Part shown: piece by piece, positions 34,513-42,752 of the stretch | Numbering within the stretch: the first letter of the stretch is position 1 | How the letters are laid out: each line of letters opens with the position of its first letter | Source: Roseinatronobacter bogoriensis DSM 18756 | Lineage (GTDB): Bacteria > Pseudomonadota > Alphaproteobacteria > Rhodobacterales > Rhodobacteraceae | Assembly: GCF_004366635.1 (NCBI RefSeq) | Contig: NZ_SORN01000005.1 | Span: 27,737-91,736, forward strand | DNA length: 64,000 nucleotides | Reading direction: 5' to 3' | The notes under the pieces: generated by a model | The model's input: only the letters and a program-made list of their open reading frames with translations | What the model was told of the DNA's origin: nothing | The model's database searches: none | Position numbers and translations under genes: made by a program

Positions 34513-35397
34513 ATGAGCATCAATCTTGATGAGATCATCGCCATAGATTTCCACACCCATGCTGAAGAGCCGTGCAATTGCCACCGCGACGATGGCTATC
34601 TGGAATTTCAGAAGGGGATGGCGGCCTATTTCCGCAATCCCGCCGGCGCAGATGGCATGTTGCCAACGGTAGAGCAGACCGCTGCCTACTATCGTGAACG
34701 CAAGATCGCCGCTGTGATCTTTGGCGTGGACGCAGAGCGAGAGACCGGGTTTTATCGGCACACGAATGAAGAGATCGCACAGATCTGTGCCGAGAATTCG
34801 GATATTCTGATGCCCTTCGCCTCGATCGACCCGGCCAAGGGCAAGCTGGGCGCGCGCGAGGCGCGGCGACTGGTGCGCGACTTTGGTGTGCGCGGGTTCA
34901 AGTTTCATCCCACGATGCAGGGTTTTTTCCCAAATGACCGCATGGCCTATCCGCTTTACGAGGCGATTGCCGAGGAAGGCGCGATCATGCTGTTTCATAC
35001 CGGCCAGACAGGGGTTGGATCGGGCATGCGCGGCGGTATGGGGATGCGGCTGAAATATTCCAACCCCATGCATATTGATGATGTCGCGGTGGATTTCCCC
35101 GACTCGCCCATCGTTCTGGCGCATCCGTCTTTCCCTTGGACGGAAGAAGGGCTTGCCGTGGCGCAGCACAAGCCCAATGTCTATATCGACATGTCGGGCT
35201 GGTCACCGAAATACTTCCCCAAGATATTCGTGCATTACGCAAATACGATCCTGAAACGCAAGATGCTGTTCGGATCGGATTGGCCTGCAATCACACCAGA
35301 TCGCTGGCTGTCGGATTTTGCCGAATTGCCGATCCGTGATGAAGTGCGCCCGCTGATCCTGAAACAGAATGCAGCGCGGCTGTTGGGGCTGGGCTGA
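34513..35397 (+). CDS. Amidohydrolase-2 family protein, candidate aryl beta-ketoacyl-CoA hydrolase (CouO-like)
   Basis: A 294-residue metal hydrolase. Ligands visible in order: IDFHTH (HxH), FKFHPTM, LFHTGQTG, LAHPSFPW and FGSDWP with the final Asp. This is the ACMSD/amidohydrolase-2 pattern. In Rhodococcus jostii RHA1 (cou genes) an enzyme of this class cleaves 4-hydroxyphenyl-beta-ketoacyl-CoA to 4-hydroxybenzoate and acetyl-CoA (from memory). The set of CoA synthetase, crotonase, SDR and amidohydrolase here matches that route. ATG 34513 is chosen over 34498 because GGAGAAG precedes it. LigI was considered and rejected. Confidence 0.68.
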   Translation: MSINLDEIIAIDFHTHAEEPCNCHRDDGYLEFQKGMAAYFRNPAGADGMLPTVEQTAAYYRERKIAAVIFGVDAERETGFYRHTNEEIAQICAENSDILMPFASIDPAKGKLGAREARRLVRDFGVRGFKFHPTMQGFFPNDRMAYPLYEAIAEEGAIMLFHTGQTGVGSGMRGGMGMRLKYSNPMHIDDVAVDFPDSPIVLAHPSFPWTEEGLAVAQHKPNVYIDMSGWSPKYFPKIFVHYANTILKRKMLFGSDWPAITPDRWLSDFAELPIRDEVRPLILKQNAARLLGLG

Positions 35398-35400
35398 GCG

Positions 35401-36990
35401 ATGTCTGTTCTGGATGACAGCCTGTGGAGCATTGAATTTGCAGGCGCGGCACGCATTCCCGGTTGGGATGGAGAACTTGCACGCGAAGTGTTGGAGCATT
35501 TTTCAGCTTTTGCCACCGACAGGATTGCACCGCTGAACCCGATGGGGGATTTGCAGGGCTGCGCCTTGGTCAAAGGGCGCGTTCAACTGCCCGATGGCTT
35601 TGTCGCGGCCTATCAGCATCTGGCGGCGGGCGGCTGGCAAGGCCTGAGCGCGCCAGAGGAATTTGGCGGGCAGGGCCTTGGGCCGGTCATTCAGGCGCTG
35701 GTGTCAGAGGTGTTTTCCGGTGCGTGCCATTCATTGCAGATGGTGACGGGGCTTGTCCCCGGCGCGATACGACTTTTACGCCATGTTGCCACGCCAGAGC
35801 AGCAGGCACGGTTGATTCCGCCATTGGCCTCGGGGGCGTGGTTGGCGACAATGTGCCTGACCGAAGCGGGCGCAGGGTCTGACCTGTCAGCCATTCGCAC
35901 CCGCGCGACAGAAGGCCCGCAAGGCTGGACGATCAGCGGTGAAAAGATCTTCATTTCAGGCGGCGATCAGGATGCCAGCGAGAATATCCTGCATCTTGTT
36001 CTGGCCCGCACGGGGCCAGAGGGTACACGCGGGCTAAGCCTGTTTGCCTGTTTGGCCGAATTGTCCGATGGGCGCCGCAATGGCGTCCGGGTTGAACGGC
36101 TGGAACACAAGATGGGCCTGCATGCCTCTCCGACCTGTCACATGGTTTTTGAGGACTGCGCGGCAGAGTTGATTGGCGCACCCGGTCAGGGCCTTGCGGC
36201 CATGTTTTTGCTGATGAACCATGCGCGACTGGATGTGGCGTTGCAAGGCGTCGCCCATGCAGCGCGTGCCCATGCGGTCGCACGGGCCTATGCGGGCGAA
36301 CGACAGCAGGGGCGGCTGCCCGATGGCGGCGCGGCCATGCTGTCACAACATGCCGATGTGCACCGCATGCTCGATGATATGGATCGCCGCACCCTTGCCG
36401 CGCGCGCGCTGGCCCATACGGCACTGGTTGCGCTTGAAGCCGGCGATGATGCGCTGGCCGATTTCATGACCCCGATGGCCAAGGTTGCCGGGTCCGAGGC
36501 CGGGATGCGCGTGACCGAGACAGCGATGCAGGTTCTGGGCGGATATGGCTACCTGCATGAATATGGCTTGGAGCAGGCGTACCGTGATGCAAGAATCTGC
36601 GCGATCTATGAAGGGGCGAATGGCATTCATGCACTGACTCTTGCCAAGCGCGGGCTTGGTCATGCAGGCGGGGCACAGGCGGCGGCGTTTGCGTACTATA
36701 TCGAACAGATTGCACAGCAACACGCAGACAGGTCATTATCGCTTGCGCTGAAAAACTGGAAAACGCTTGGCGAGAAGGTCTGCGCTGCGCCCGAGGAGAA
36801 TGCGCATCTGTTCATGCAGTCCAGCATCGCGCTGGCAGAGCTTGCATTCTGGCACCGTGTTGCGACCGAATGCCCGGACAATCACAGGCTGCAAGCGCTT
36901 GCGCCAGTGGCGCAGCGCCGGGTAGCGAATATTGTCGAAAGCTGTTTGCAATTCGTCGATACCGGAAATGTGCCGGAGCTTGCGGTCTAG
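35401..36990 (+). CDS. Acyl-CoA dehydrogenase with C-terminal extension
   Basis: A 529-residue FAD enzyme, longer than the usual 380-residue core. LTEAGAGSDLSAIRTRA and ISGEKIFISGGDQD bind FAD/substrate, VLGGYGYLHEYGLEQAYRD is the core signature, and the base is Glu in AIYEGANGIHALTLAKR. A further 110 residues form the C-terminal domain of the long-chain/aryl acyl-CoA dehydrogenase branch. It lies 3 bp after the amidohydrolase. It could desaturate arylpropionyl-CoA (dihydroferuloyl-type) to the cinnamoyl-CoA, feeding the same route (inference). Confidence 0.85.
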   Translation: MSVLDDSLWSIEFAGAARIPGWDGELAREVLEHFSAFATDRIAPLNPMGDLQGCALVKGRVQLPDGFVAAYQHLAAGGWQGLSAPEEFGGQGLGPVIQALVSEVFSGACHSLQMVTGLVPGAIRLLRHVATPEQQARLIPPLASGAWLATMCLTEAGAGSDLSAIRTRATEGPQGWTISGEKIFISGGDQDASENILHLVLARTGPEGTRGLSLFACLAELSDGRRNGVRVERLEHKMGLHASPTCHMVFEDCAAELIGAPGQGLAAMFLLMNHARLDVALQGVAHAARAHAVARAYAGERQQGRLPDGGAAMLSQHADVHRMLDDMDRRTLAARALAHTALVALEAGDDALADFMTPMAKVAGSEAGMRVTETAMQVLGGYGYLHEYGLEQAYRDARICAIYEGANGIHALTLAKRGLGHAGGAQAAAFAYYIEQIAQQHADRSLSLALKNWKTLGEKVCAAPEENAHLFMQSSIALAELAFWHRVATECPDNHRLQALAPVAQRRVANIVESCLQFVDTGNVPELAV

Positions 36991-37046
36991 TTTTCGCCAC
37001 CTGACGAAAGGTTCCCGCGTCCGATCCGATGCTTTCACGAGAGGCG

Positions 37047-37153
37047 GCTATGCGGGACTTTACGGACATAGCGAGGCGGGGTGCAAAGCCGAGTAGCGTC
37101 GGGCCGCGGTGCGGCGATGCGCGGCGGCCTTCGGCCTTGATTCCGCGCTACTC
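37047..37153. repeat. GC-rich inverted-repeat region between ACAD and pcaD
   Basis: Nested inverted repeats: GCTATG / CATAGC (37047-37052, 37067-37072) and GAGTAGCG / CGCTACTC (37091-37098, 37146-37153), the latter enclosing a run of GGCCGC and GCGGCC motifs. The genes on both sides converge here (acyl-CoA dehydrogenase ends at 36990, pcaD at 37180), so it may act as a bidirectional terminator or be a mobile-element relic. No U-tract is seen. Confidence 0.4.
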
Positions 37154-37179
37154 AAAGACTGCAACGTCCTCACAAGTAC

Positions 37180-37956
37180 TCATCTGGCATGCTTTTGCAG
37201 AAACGGTCTCAGCAGGGCGGCCATTTCGATCGGGGTCTCTATGCAAGGAAGATGGCCAGCGCCCTCGATCAGGTGAAATTCTGAACCTTTGATCAGATCG
37301 GCGGTAGCGCGCACGATGTCAGGTGGCGAAGCGCCATCTTCGCTTCCTGCAATGACCAGAGTTGGCAGGGTCAGGCGTGCTGTTGCTGCGGTCTGATCGT
37401 CGCTGGCCAGCGCATGGCAGGCCGCAAGGTAGCCATCACGCGCAGTGCGGGCCAGCATGTTGCGCCACAGCGCCAATTCAGGCGTTGCGCGGAAGGGGGC
37501 GGCAAACCAGCGCTCCATCACGGCATCTGCTATGGCGTGGGTGCCGTCCGCCTGCACTGCTGCAATCCGGTCATTCCAGCTTTCGGCGCTGCCAAGTTTC
37601 GCGGCACTGTTGGACAGCACCAGCGCGCGGACCAACTCGGGGCGCTCGGCCGCCAGCCGCAGCGCGATCAAACCACCGATTGAGCACCCGATGACCGTGG
37701 CCGGGCACTCCAACGCGTCGAGGATCGCGGCCGCGTCGGCGGCATGATCTTCGATACTTGTGCCATCTCCCAGATCAGAGAGGCCATGCCCCTGTTTGTC
37801 GTATCGAATAACACGCCAACCCGTCAGATGCGGCATCAGCGCGTCCCACAAGCGCAGATCTGTGCCAAGAGAATTGATCAGCAGGAGTGCAGGCGCTTCT
37901 TCCGGGCCATCCACCCGCAGATGCAAGGAACCATAGGGCCGGGGCAAAGCAATCAT
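37180..37956 (-). CDS. pcaD: 3-oxoadipate enol-lactonase
   Basis: A 258-residue alpha/beta hydrolase. The nucleophile Ser92 lies in GCSIGGLIALRLAAERPELV, the acid in IAGSEDGASPP and the His in EGAGHLPCIE. The N-terminal LLINSLGTDLRLWDAL and RYDKQGHGLS match PcaD. It opens beta-ketoadipate enol-lactone to beta-ketoadipate. It is coupled to pcaQ by a 4-bp overlap, whereas the rest of the pca genes (C, H, G, B) run the other way 5 kb to the right. Confidence 0.9.
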   Translation of the reverse strand: MIALPRPYGSLHLRVDGPEEAPALLLINSLGTDLRLWDALMPHLTGWRVIRYDKQGHGLSDLGDGTSIEDHAADAAAILDALECPATVIGCSIGGLIALRLAAERPELVRALVLSNSAAKLGSAESWNDRIAAVQADGTHAIADAVMERWFAAPFRATPELALWRNMLARTARDGYLAACHALASDDQTAATARLTLPTLVIAGSEDGASPPDIVRATADLIKGSEFHLIEGAGHLPCIETPIEMAALLRPFLQKHAR

Positions 37957-38915
37957 TGTCTTTTCTCCTGATCAGCGTTTTGCGAAAATGCCGCGCTGGG
38001 CTGTCCGTTCCTGATCGTGTCACACATTTCGCGCAACAGTTTCACAAACGCTTCCGTCTCATGCGTCAACTCTGAATTCGCACGCTGACATATTCCGACC
38101 GGCCCTGTCGGAAGCTCACTCTCCGGGTTCAGCGTCGTCAGCACGCCTGACGCGAGTTCATCGGCAACCACCCCTTCAGAGATGAACCAGACGATATCCG
38201 AATTTATCACCAGTTTTCGCCCAAACGCCAAAGAGACGGTTTCGAAGGTCGGTTCCATATGGGACAAGCCCACGCTGACCAGCCAACCCCGCACCGCAGG
38301 TGCGATAAGAGCGCCAGCAGGGGGAAGCATCAGTTTGTATTTGGCAAGGGCGGCTGGAAAATCTGACGCATTTAACAAAGGGTGGCCCGGGCGCACGACG
38401 ATGACAACGCGCTCCGGGTAAAGCTGGCGAAAGGTCAGCCCGTTCATGTGTTCGGCATCGGGCATACGCCCCACCATCAGATCAAGCGCGCCTTCGCGCA
38501 GTTGGGACAGCAAGAGCCAGTTGGGGCCAGTTGTCAGTTGCAAAATGCAATGTGGCACGTCCTGATTATACTTCAGGGCTGCGCGTGGCAGCAGGTCGGT
38601 GGCGACCGTTGGCAGCACCCCGAGATTTAGCCGCGTGATCCGTTCGGGAGCGTCTTGCACTGCTTCTTGTGCCGCTTCCAGTGCGCGCATGGCAGTGCCC
38701 GCATGTTGTTGAAACACGCGCCCCGCCGGTGACAGCAAAAGCCGCCTTGTGCTGCGATCAAAGAGCTGGACGCCCAGTATCTCTTCCAATTCGCGCAAAG
38801 TCTTGGATGCGGCGGGTTGCGAGACGCATAACACTTCTGCCGCCGCCGAAAGCCCACCCAGACGGGCCGTTTCCAGAAAGCAACGCAAATGGCACAGGCG
38901 CAGACGAGGGTCCAT
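37953..38915 (-). CDS. pcaQ: LysR-family regulator PcaQ
   Basis: A 320-residue LysR activator. The HTH covers residues 5-64 (LCHLRCFLETARLGGLSAAAEVLCVSQPAASKTLRELEEILGVQLFDRS), and the effector domain has LNLGVLPTVATDLLPRAALKY, as in PcaQ. PcaQ activates pca genes in response to beta-carboxymuconate or carboxymuconolactone. It lies upstream of and overlapping pcaD, on the strand opposite to the pcaCHG-B operon. A palindrome resembling the PcaQ site sits 4 bp before its ATG, suggesting autoregulation. Confidence 0.88.
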   Translation of the reverse strand: MDPRLRLCHLRCFLETARLGGLSAAAEVLCVSQPAASKTLRELEEILGVQLFDRSTRRLLLSPAGRVFQQHAGTAMRALEAAQEAVQDAPERITRLNLGVLPTVATDLLPRAALKYNQDVPHCILQLTTGPNWLLLSQLREGALDLMVGRMPDAEHMNGLTFRQLYPERVVIVVRPGHPLLNASDFPAALAKYKLMLPPAGALIAPAVRGWLVSVGLSHMEPTFETVSLAFGRKLVINSDIVWFISEGVVADELASGVLTTLNPESELPTGPVGICQRANSELTHETEAFVKLLREMCDTIRNGQPSAAFSQNADQEKRQ

Positions 38916-38918
38916 GAC

Positions 38919-38933
38919 ATAACCTGTGGTTAA
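38919..38933. promoter_or_regulatory. PcaQ-like palindrome next to the pcaQ start
   Basis: ATAACC-TGT-GGTTAA is a 6-3-6 inverted repeat lying 4 bp before the pcaQ ATG. It matches the PcaQ motif described in Sinorhizobium (ATAACC-N4-GGTTAA) except that the spacer is 3 rather than 4. No equally good copy was found before pcaC. Confidence 0.5.
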
Positions 38934-38950
38934 TAATGTCGTTTCATCGC

Positions 38951-38960
38951 ATAATTTATT
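38951..38960. promoter_or_regulatory. ATAATTTATT element shared with the galB/pcaC gap
   Basis: ATAATTTATT at 38951-38960 recurs at 42666-42675 in the divergent gap before pcaC. Both copies are in the AT-rich control regions of the aromatic genes. It may be part of a LysR-type site or an AT-rich promoter; ten bases are too few for certainty. Confidence 0.25.
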
Positions 38961-39009
38961 ATCTGTTGCGTCAACGCAAGCCTGTGTGTGCTGCTGTTCA
39001 CTGACCGCA

Positions 39010-40080
39010 TCAGGCCAGACGCTCTGGGGCCGGGAAAACCAAGCCGTCCATAAGCTTGCGCGCCGTGCGCAGAAATCCTGCTGCGTGGATATGCGGGCCC
39101 TCGCGTTCCAGCAGGATTTCGGTCAGGCCGCTGGGATGTTCGATGCGAAAGCTGTCATTTTGCGGCAGTTGTGCCAGGGGATGGGCTATGCTGCCCGGTG
39201 TCACGCATCCCGCCGCCACACTGACGGCGGCAAGAACGCCTACCCCTTTATGCACCCTCTGCGGAATGAAAAACCGCGTGGCGATAGCGCCGCCGCAGCA
39301 CGGTGGTGCAAGCAGTGCCATTTTCGGAATGCTTTGGGCTTGCACATCGCCCAGCCCCATCATCGGCCCGGCTTGCAGGCGAATACCCTCGATCCGCGCC
39401 TTGAGGTCATTCATCGATTCGAGGATCTCGGGGCTTTCCTGCCCGCTTAGCCCAAAATCTGCCGCGCGCATCAGGACCACAGGCATCCCGTGGTCAATCA
39501 GGGTGCAGGCGATACCGTCAATCATGTCAGAAGGCTGGCCCGTCGGCAGCATTGCGCCGCAGACTGCGCCCGCGATATTCTGAAAGACCAGTTGAACCGG
39601 TGCATGTGCAGCAGGCACCCCGTCAATTTCTGCGCAGCCATAATAGGTGACACGTCTGGCAGGGGTTTGAATGACAGCCTGCGCAACCTCACCTGTGTTG
39701 CGTGTATGGATACGCAAAACCGTTACACCGTCCTGCGCCGCAACCAGACCGCGCTCTAATGCGGCAGGGCCGACGGCGGCAAGAATATTGCCACAGGGCT
39801 GCGCCGCAGTGACGCGTGGTTGATCGACAAAGACTTGCAAGAACAGATAGTCGACATCGGCACCGCCGCGCGATGGGGGGGAGAGAATTGCCACCTTGGA
39901 GCTTAATGGATCGCCGCCACCGATCCCGTCAATCTGGCGTGGGTCGGGGCTGCCCATGATGCGCAGCAAAAGCCTGTCGCGCGCCATCTCATCCGAAGGC
40001 AGATCAGAGGCCAGAAAAACAGCGGCCTTGGACGTGCCGCCCCGCATCCAGAGGCAGGGAATGCCCGGTTCAGCAGCCAT
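39010..40080 (-). CDS. galD: 4-oxalomesaconate tautomerase (PrpF family)
   Basis: A 356-residue PrpF-type isomerase. It begins GIPCLWMRGGTSKAAVF and contains IDGIGGGDPLSSKVAI, AAQPCGNILAAVGPAALERG and DGIACTLIDHGMPVVLMRAADFG, the family hallmarks. In the gallate and protocatechuate 4,5-cleavage route it converts 4-oxalomesaconate keto to enol form for the hydratase. It is last in the galB-VOC-ligK-galD operon, 14 bp after ligK, so the function is well supported by context. The gap to pcaQ is 94 bp. Confidence 0.85.
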   Translation of the reverse strand: MAAEPGIPCLWMRGGTSKAAVFLASDLPSDEMARDRLLLRIMGSPDPRQIDGIGGGDPLSSKVAILSPPSRGGADVDYLFLQVFVDQPRVTAAQPCGNILAAVGPAALERGLVAAQDGVTVLRIHTRNTGEVAQAVIQTPARRVTYYGCAEIDGVPAAHAPVQLVFQNIAGAVCGAMLPTGQPSDMIDGIACTLIDHGMPVVLMRAADFGLSGQESPEILESMNDLKARIEGIRLQAGPMMGLGDVQAQSIPKMALLAPPCCGGAIATRFFIPQRVHKGVGVLAAVSVAAGCVTPGSIAHPLAQLPQNDSFRIEHPSGLTEILLEREGPHIHAAGFLRTARKLMDGLVFPAPERLA

Positions 40081-40094
40081 GGCTGACCCCGGCC

Positions 40095-40766
40095 TTAAAC
40101 ATATTTCAACCCCTTCTCGGCCAGTCTTGGGCGCATATCGTAGATATCCAGCCCCAATTCGCCTGCCGCAAGGCGCTTGCGGCGCGCCTCTTCCGAGGCA
40201 AGTCGTGTGTCTGCCTTATCTGCAACCTCGGCGGCGCGGCCATACGGTACGACGACGACACCATCATCGTCCGCGACGATGATATCACCCGCATTCACAA
40301 GCTGACCCGCGCAGACAATCGGCACATTGACCGACCCCAGCGTTTCCTTGACCGTGCCCTGCGCCGAAATCGCTGTGGACCAGACCGGAAACCCCATTTC
40401 CTTCAGGTCGGCAAGATCGCGCACGCCTGCATCTATCACCAGCCCCTTGCACCCGCGCGCCATAGCGGATGTTGCCAGCAGATCGCCGAAATAGCCCATA
40501 TCGCAAGGGCTGGTCGGGGCCAGAACCAGTATGTCACCGGGCTGCACCTGCTCAATAGCGACATGCAGCATCCAGTTATCGCCCACCGGGGCAGAGATGG
40601 TCACGGCAGAGCCTGCCAGTTTCGCGCCCCGCCAGATCGGGCGCATCTGTGCGCCCATGCACCCGCTGCGGCCCTGTGCCTCGTGCACGGTGGCCACACC
40701 TGCTTGCGCCAGGCGCGCGATCACTTCTGGCGCGGCGCGCGGGATGTTCTGAACAACAACGCCCAT
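40095..40766 (-). CDS. ligK: 4-carboxy-4-hydroxy-2-oxoadipate aldolase / oxaloacetate decarboxylase
   Basis: A 223-residue RraA-like class II aldolase. AHEAQGRSG-type element is seen as TVHEAQGRSGCMGAQMRPIW, and GDILVLAPTSPCDMGYFGDLLATSAMARGCKGLVIDAGVRDL holds the conserved GGLL..D..R region. It splits 4-carboxy-4-hydroxy-2-oxoadipate to pyruvate and oxaloacetate, and decarboxylates the latter. ATG 40766 is chosen over the longer frame, because MGVVVQNIPRA is the usual start and TAATG overlaps the VOC stop by one base. Also known as GalC in gallate pathways. Confidence 0.87.
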   Translation of the reverse strand: MGVVVQNIPRAAPEVIARLAQAGVATVHEAQGRSGCMGAQMRPIWRGAKLAGSAVTISAPVGDNWMLHVAIEQVQPGDILVLAPTSPCDMGYFGDLLATSAMARGCKGLVIDAGVRDLADLKEMGFPVWSTAISAQGTVKETLGSVNVPIVCAGQLVNAGDIIVADDDGVVVVPYGRAAEVADKADTRLASEEARRKRLAAGELGLDIYDMRPRLAEKGLKYV

Positions 40767-41734
40767 TACGCGTGCCCCTTGTCGACGGGCGGGGTTCCGT
40801 GGGTGTGGAATGTCTCGATCGTTTTCAGCCCCCAGGCCTGCCCTTTCTTGCGGTCTGCCTCTGTCCAGCAGACAGGTTCCCAATCCGGCGCAAGGATCAG
40901 GCGCGCGCCTGCATTGGCAAGTTCAACCCGATTGCCCGCAGGTTCCCAGACATACAGAAAGAACGTGCCCTGAATGGCGTGTTTATGCGGCCCGGTTTCG
41001 ATATGGACGCCGTTTTGCAGAAAAATGTCGGCTGCGCGCAGGATGTCTTCGCGTTGGTCGGTGGCATAGGTGACGTGATGCAACCGCGCATGTCCGCCGC
41101 CATGTTCTTCGGTGCAGGCCAGATCATAGGTCTTGTTATTGATGGTGAACCAGCAGCCGCCGATCCGACCACTGTCCAACTGGATGTATTCGGTCACGCG
41201 GCTACCAAGGCAGGTTTCCATGAAACGGCGGAATTCGGACACATCAGAGGCCAGAAGGTTCAGGTGGTCCAGCCTGCGTGGTGGCGCGCCGGTAAAGGCG
41301 CTGGCAGTGTTTTTCAGGGCAGGGCGGTCCTTGGCATCGGGTTCGGCGCGGCGCGTGTTATAATAGATCTCGAAAATATGGCCGAACGGGTCTTCGAACC
41401 GAAAGGCGCGACCATGGCCCATATCGCCCTCTGTCCAACCATGCAGCTTGTAGCCAGACCCTTCGATTATCGCCACACGGCGCGCAAGTGCCTCGGGGCT
41501 GGTGGCGCGGTAGCCGATATGGCCCACCCCCGTGGTGTGGTGGCGTGTCAGTTTCAGGGAATGAAATTCGTAATCATCCCAAGCGCGCAGATAGGCGCTT
41601 GTTTCATCCTGCCCGGACAGTTTCAGCCCATAGACACGGGTGAAGAAATCAAGGCTTTCGTCAAACTTGTCGGTATACAACTCGACATGGCCAAGATGGG
41701 CAATATCAAAACTTGGGGTGATTGGTGATGTCAT
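40766..41734 (-). CDS. VOC-superfamily extradiol (catechol 2,3-dioxygenase-like) dioxygenase
   Basis: A 322-residue two-repeat VOC protein. The Fe(II) ligands of type I extradiol dioxygenases are recognisable in the second repeat: His157 (LDHLNLL), His220 (LHHVTYAT) and Glu271 (NRVELAN), plus GPHKHAIQ with the acid-base His. It should cleave an ortho-diol ring meta to the hydroxyls. Its substrate is not proven. It is locked between galB and ligK, which act only on 4-oxalomesaconate-type intermediates, so gallate, a methylated gallate or protocatechuate is inferred. Usual gallate/protocatechuate 4,5-dioxygenases (LigAB, GalA, DesB) are type II and unrelated. Confidence 0.78.
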   Translation of the reverse strand: MTSPITPSFDIAHLGHVELYTDKFDESLDFFTRVYGLKLSGQDETSAYLRAWDDYEFHSLKLTRHHTTGVGHIGYRATSPEALARRVAIIEGSGYKLHGWTEGDMGHGRAFRFEDPFGHIFEIYYNTRRAEPDAKDRPALKNTASAFTGAPPRRLDHLNLLASDVSEFRRFMETCLGSRVTEYIQLDSGRIGGCWFTINNKTYDLACTEEHGGGHARLHHVTYATDQREDILRAADIFLQNGVHIETGPHKHAIQGTFFLYVWEPAGNRVELANAGARLILAPDWEPVCWTEADRKKGQAWGLKTIETFHTHGTPPVDKGHA

Positions 41735-41746
41735 TGCGCGCCCTCC

Positions 41747-42478
41747 TCAAAGCTCGTCCACAGTGCGCGGAAAGATTGACTGGAACCCTTCAGCATATTT
41801 GCACTCCCGCCCCCCTGACATGCCGCCAGAATTGCGTTTGAAATGATTGGCGCGCTGTTGGGCGACGCGGGTGTAATACTCCCACAAATGCACCTGACCG
41901 CCCATCGCCTCCATCGCGGCGCGCTTCTGGTCCCAGACCGGCGTGATGTCCAGAAATGTGTCGGGTTTCCAGCCCATCTGCTCGGTCTGGTGGGGTTCGA
42001 ACAGGTAGAGCTGCGGCGCGCCCAGAACGGTCTGGCCCGGGTTGTGCCCCCAAGCCTGCGCGATCATGCGCGCCTCTAAGGCGATCTGGGTCGTGTACAT
42101 ATGGTCGGTGTTATAGGGGTCGTACTGACTATGGCTGAGCATGAAAGCGGGCTGTACCTCGCGGATCAGATCGACCAGCCGCATCTTGTCGGATTGCTCC
42201 AGATGCAGTGGGTAGTCACCCAGGTCGAAGCATTCCAGTCGATGAACCCCCAGCGCTTTTGCGGCGGCCTCGGCCTCTCCCCGCCGGATGGATTTGACCT
42301 GATCAAGGGACTTGCCCTCTTTCCAGAGTTTGGCGCTTTCGCCGCGTTCTCCGAAGGACAGGCAGGCCACCGTCACGTCATAACCCTTTTGTGCGTGCAA
42401 GGCGATGGCACCGCCACAACGCCAGACAAAGTCAGCGGCATGGGCAGAAATGACAAGCGCGGTTTTCGGGGCTGGCAT
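41747..42478 (-). CDS. galB: 4-oxalomesaconate hydratase (PIG-L family)
   Basis: A 243-residue PIG-L/LmbE-type zinc protein. The N-terminal LVISAHAADFVWRCGGAIALHA and CLSFGERGESAKLW match Pseudomonas GalB closely, as does LSHSQYDPYNTDH and GAPQLYLFEPHQTEQMGWKPD. It hydrates 4-oxalomesaconate to 4-carboxy-4-hydroxy-2-oxoadipate. In place of the deacetylase AHPDDE motif it has SAHAADF, as GalB does. It is the first gene of the operon reading left, divergent from pcaC across 274 bp. Confidence 0.88.
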   Translation of the reverse strand: MPAPKTALVISAHAADFVWRCGGAIALHAQKGYDVTVACLSFGERGESAKLWKEGKSLDQVKSIRRGEAEAAAKALGVHRLECFDLGDYPLHLEQSDKMRLVDLIREVQPAFMLSHSQYDPYNTDHMYTTQIALEARMIAQAWGHNPGQTVLGAPQLYLFEPHQTEQMGWKPDTFLDITPVWDQKRAAMEAMGGQVHLWEYYTRVAQQRANHFKRNSGGMSGGRECKYAEGFQSIFPRTVDEL

Positions 42479-42752
42479 ATTGGCTCCTGTTGAACTGGTT
42501 TGGCTGCGACAGTGCCAAAAGCCGGGTGCACGCTCAAATCGGAAAGCAGTGCAAGGTCATAAGTTGACAGAAAAATGCGAGGGCAGGGCAGGGGTGAAAA
42601 ATGGCTAACTGGACACAGCCATGATGGGTCTGTGAACCCCAGAGTTAAACGGTTTGCTAAAAAATATAATTTATTGCGTTTAAATTTCATGCCATGACAG
42701 GGGGTATGTGAGATTTGAGTTTATTTAGGGGCAGGAATATGGGTGCAACTTC

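Noticed and set aside
34513..35397. LigI-type pyrone dicarboxylate hydrolase
   Set aside because: The metal motif and segments (FHTH, FKFHPTM, FGSDWP) differ from LigI as I recall it, and the gene lies in the hydroxycinnamate operon rather than the gal-type operon.
37029..37292. Small plus-strand open frame after the acyl-CoA dehydrogenase
   Set aside because: No ribosome site or known domain; it overlaps the inverted repeats and the 3' end of pcaD.
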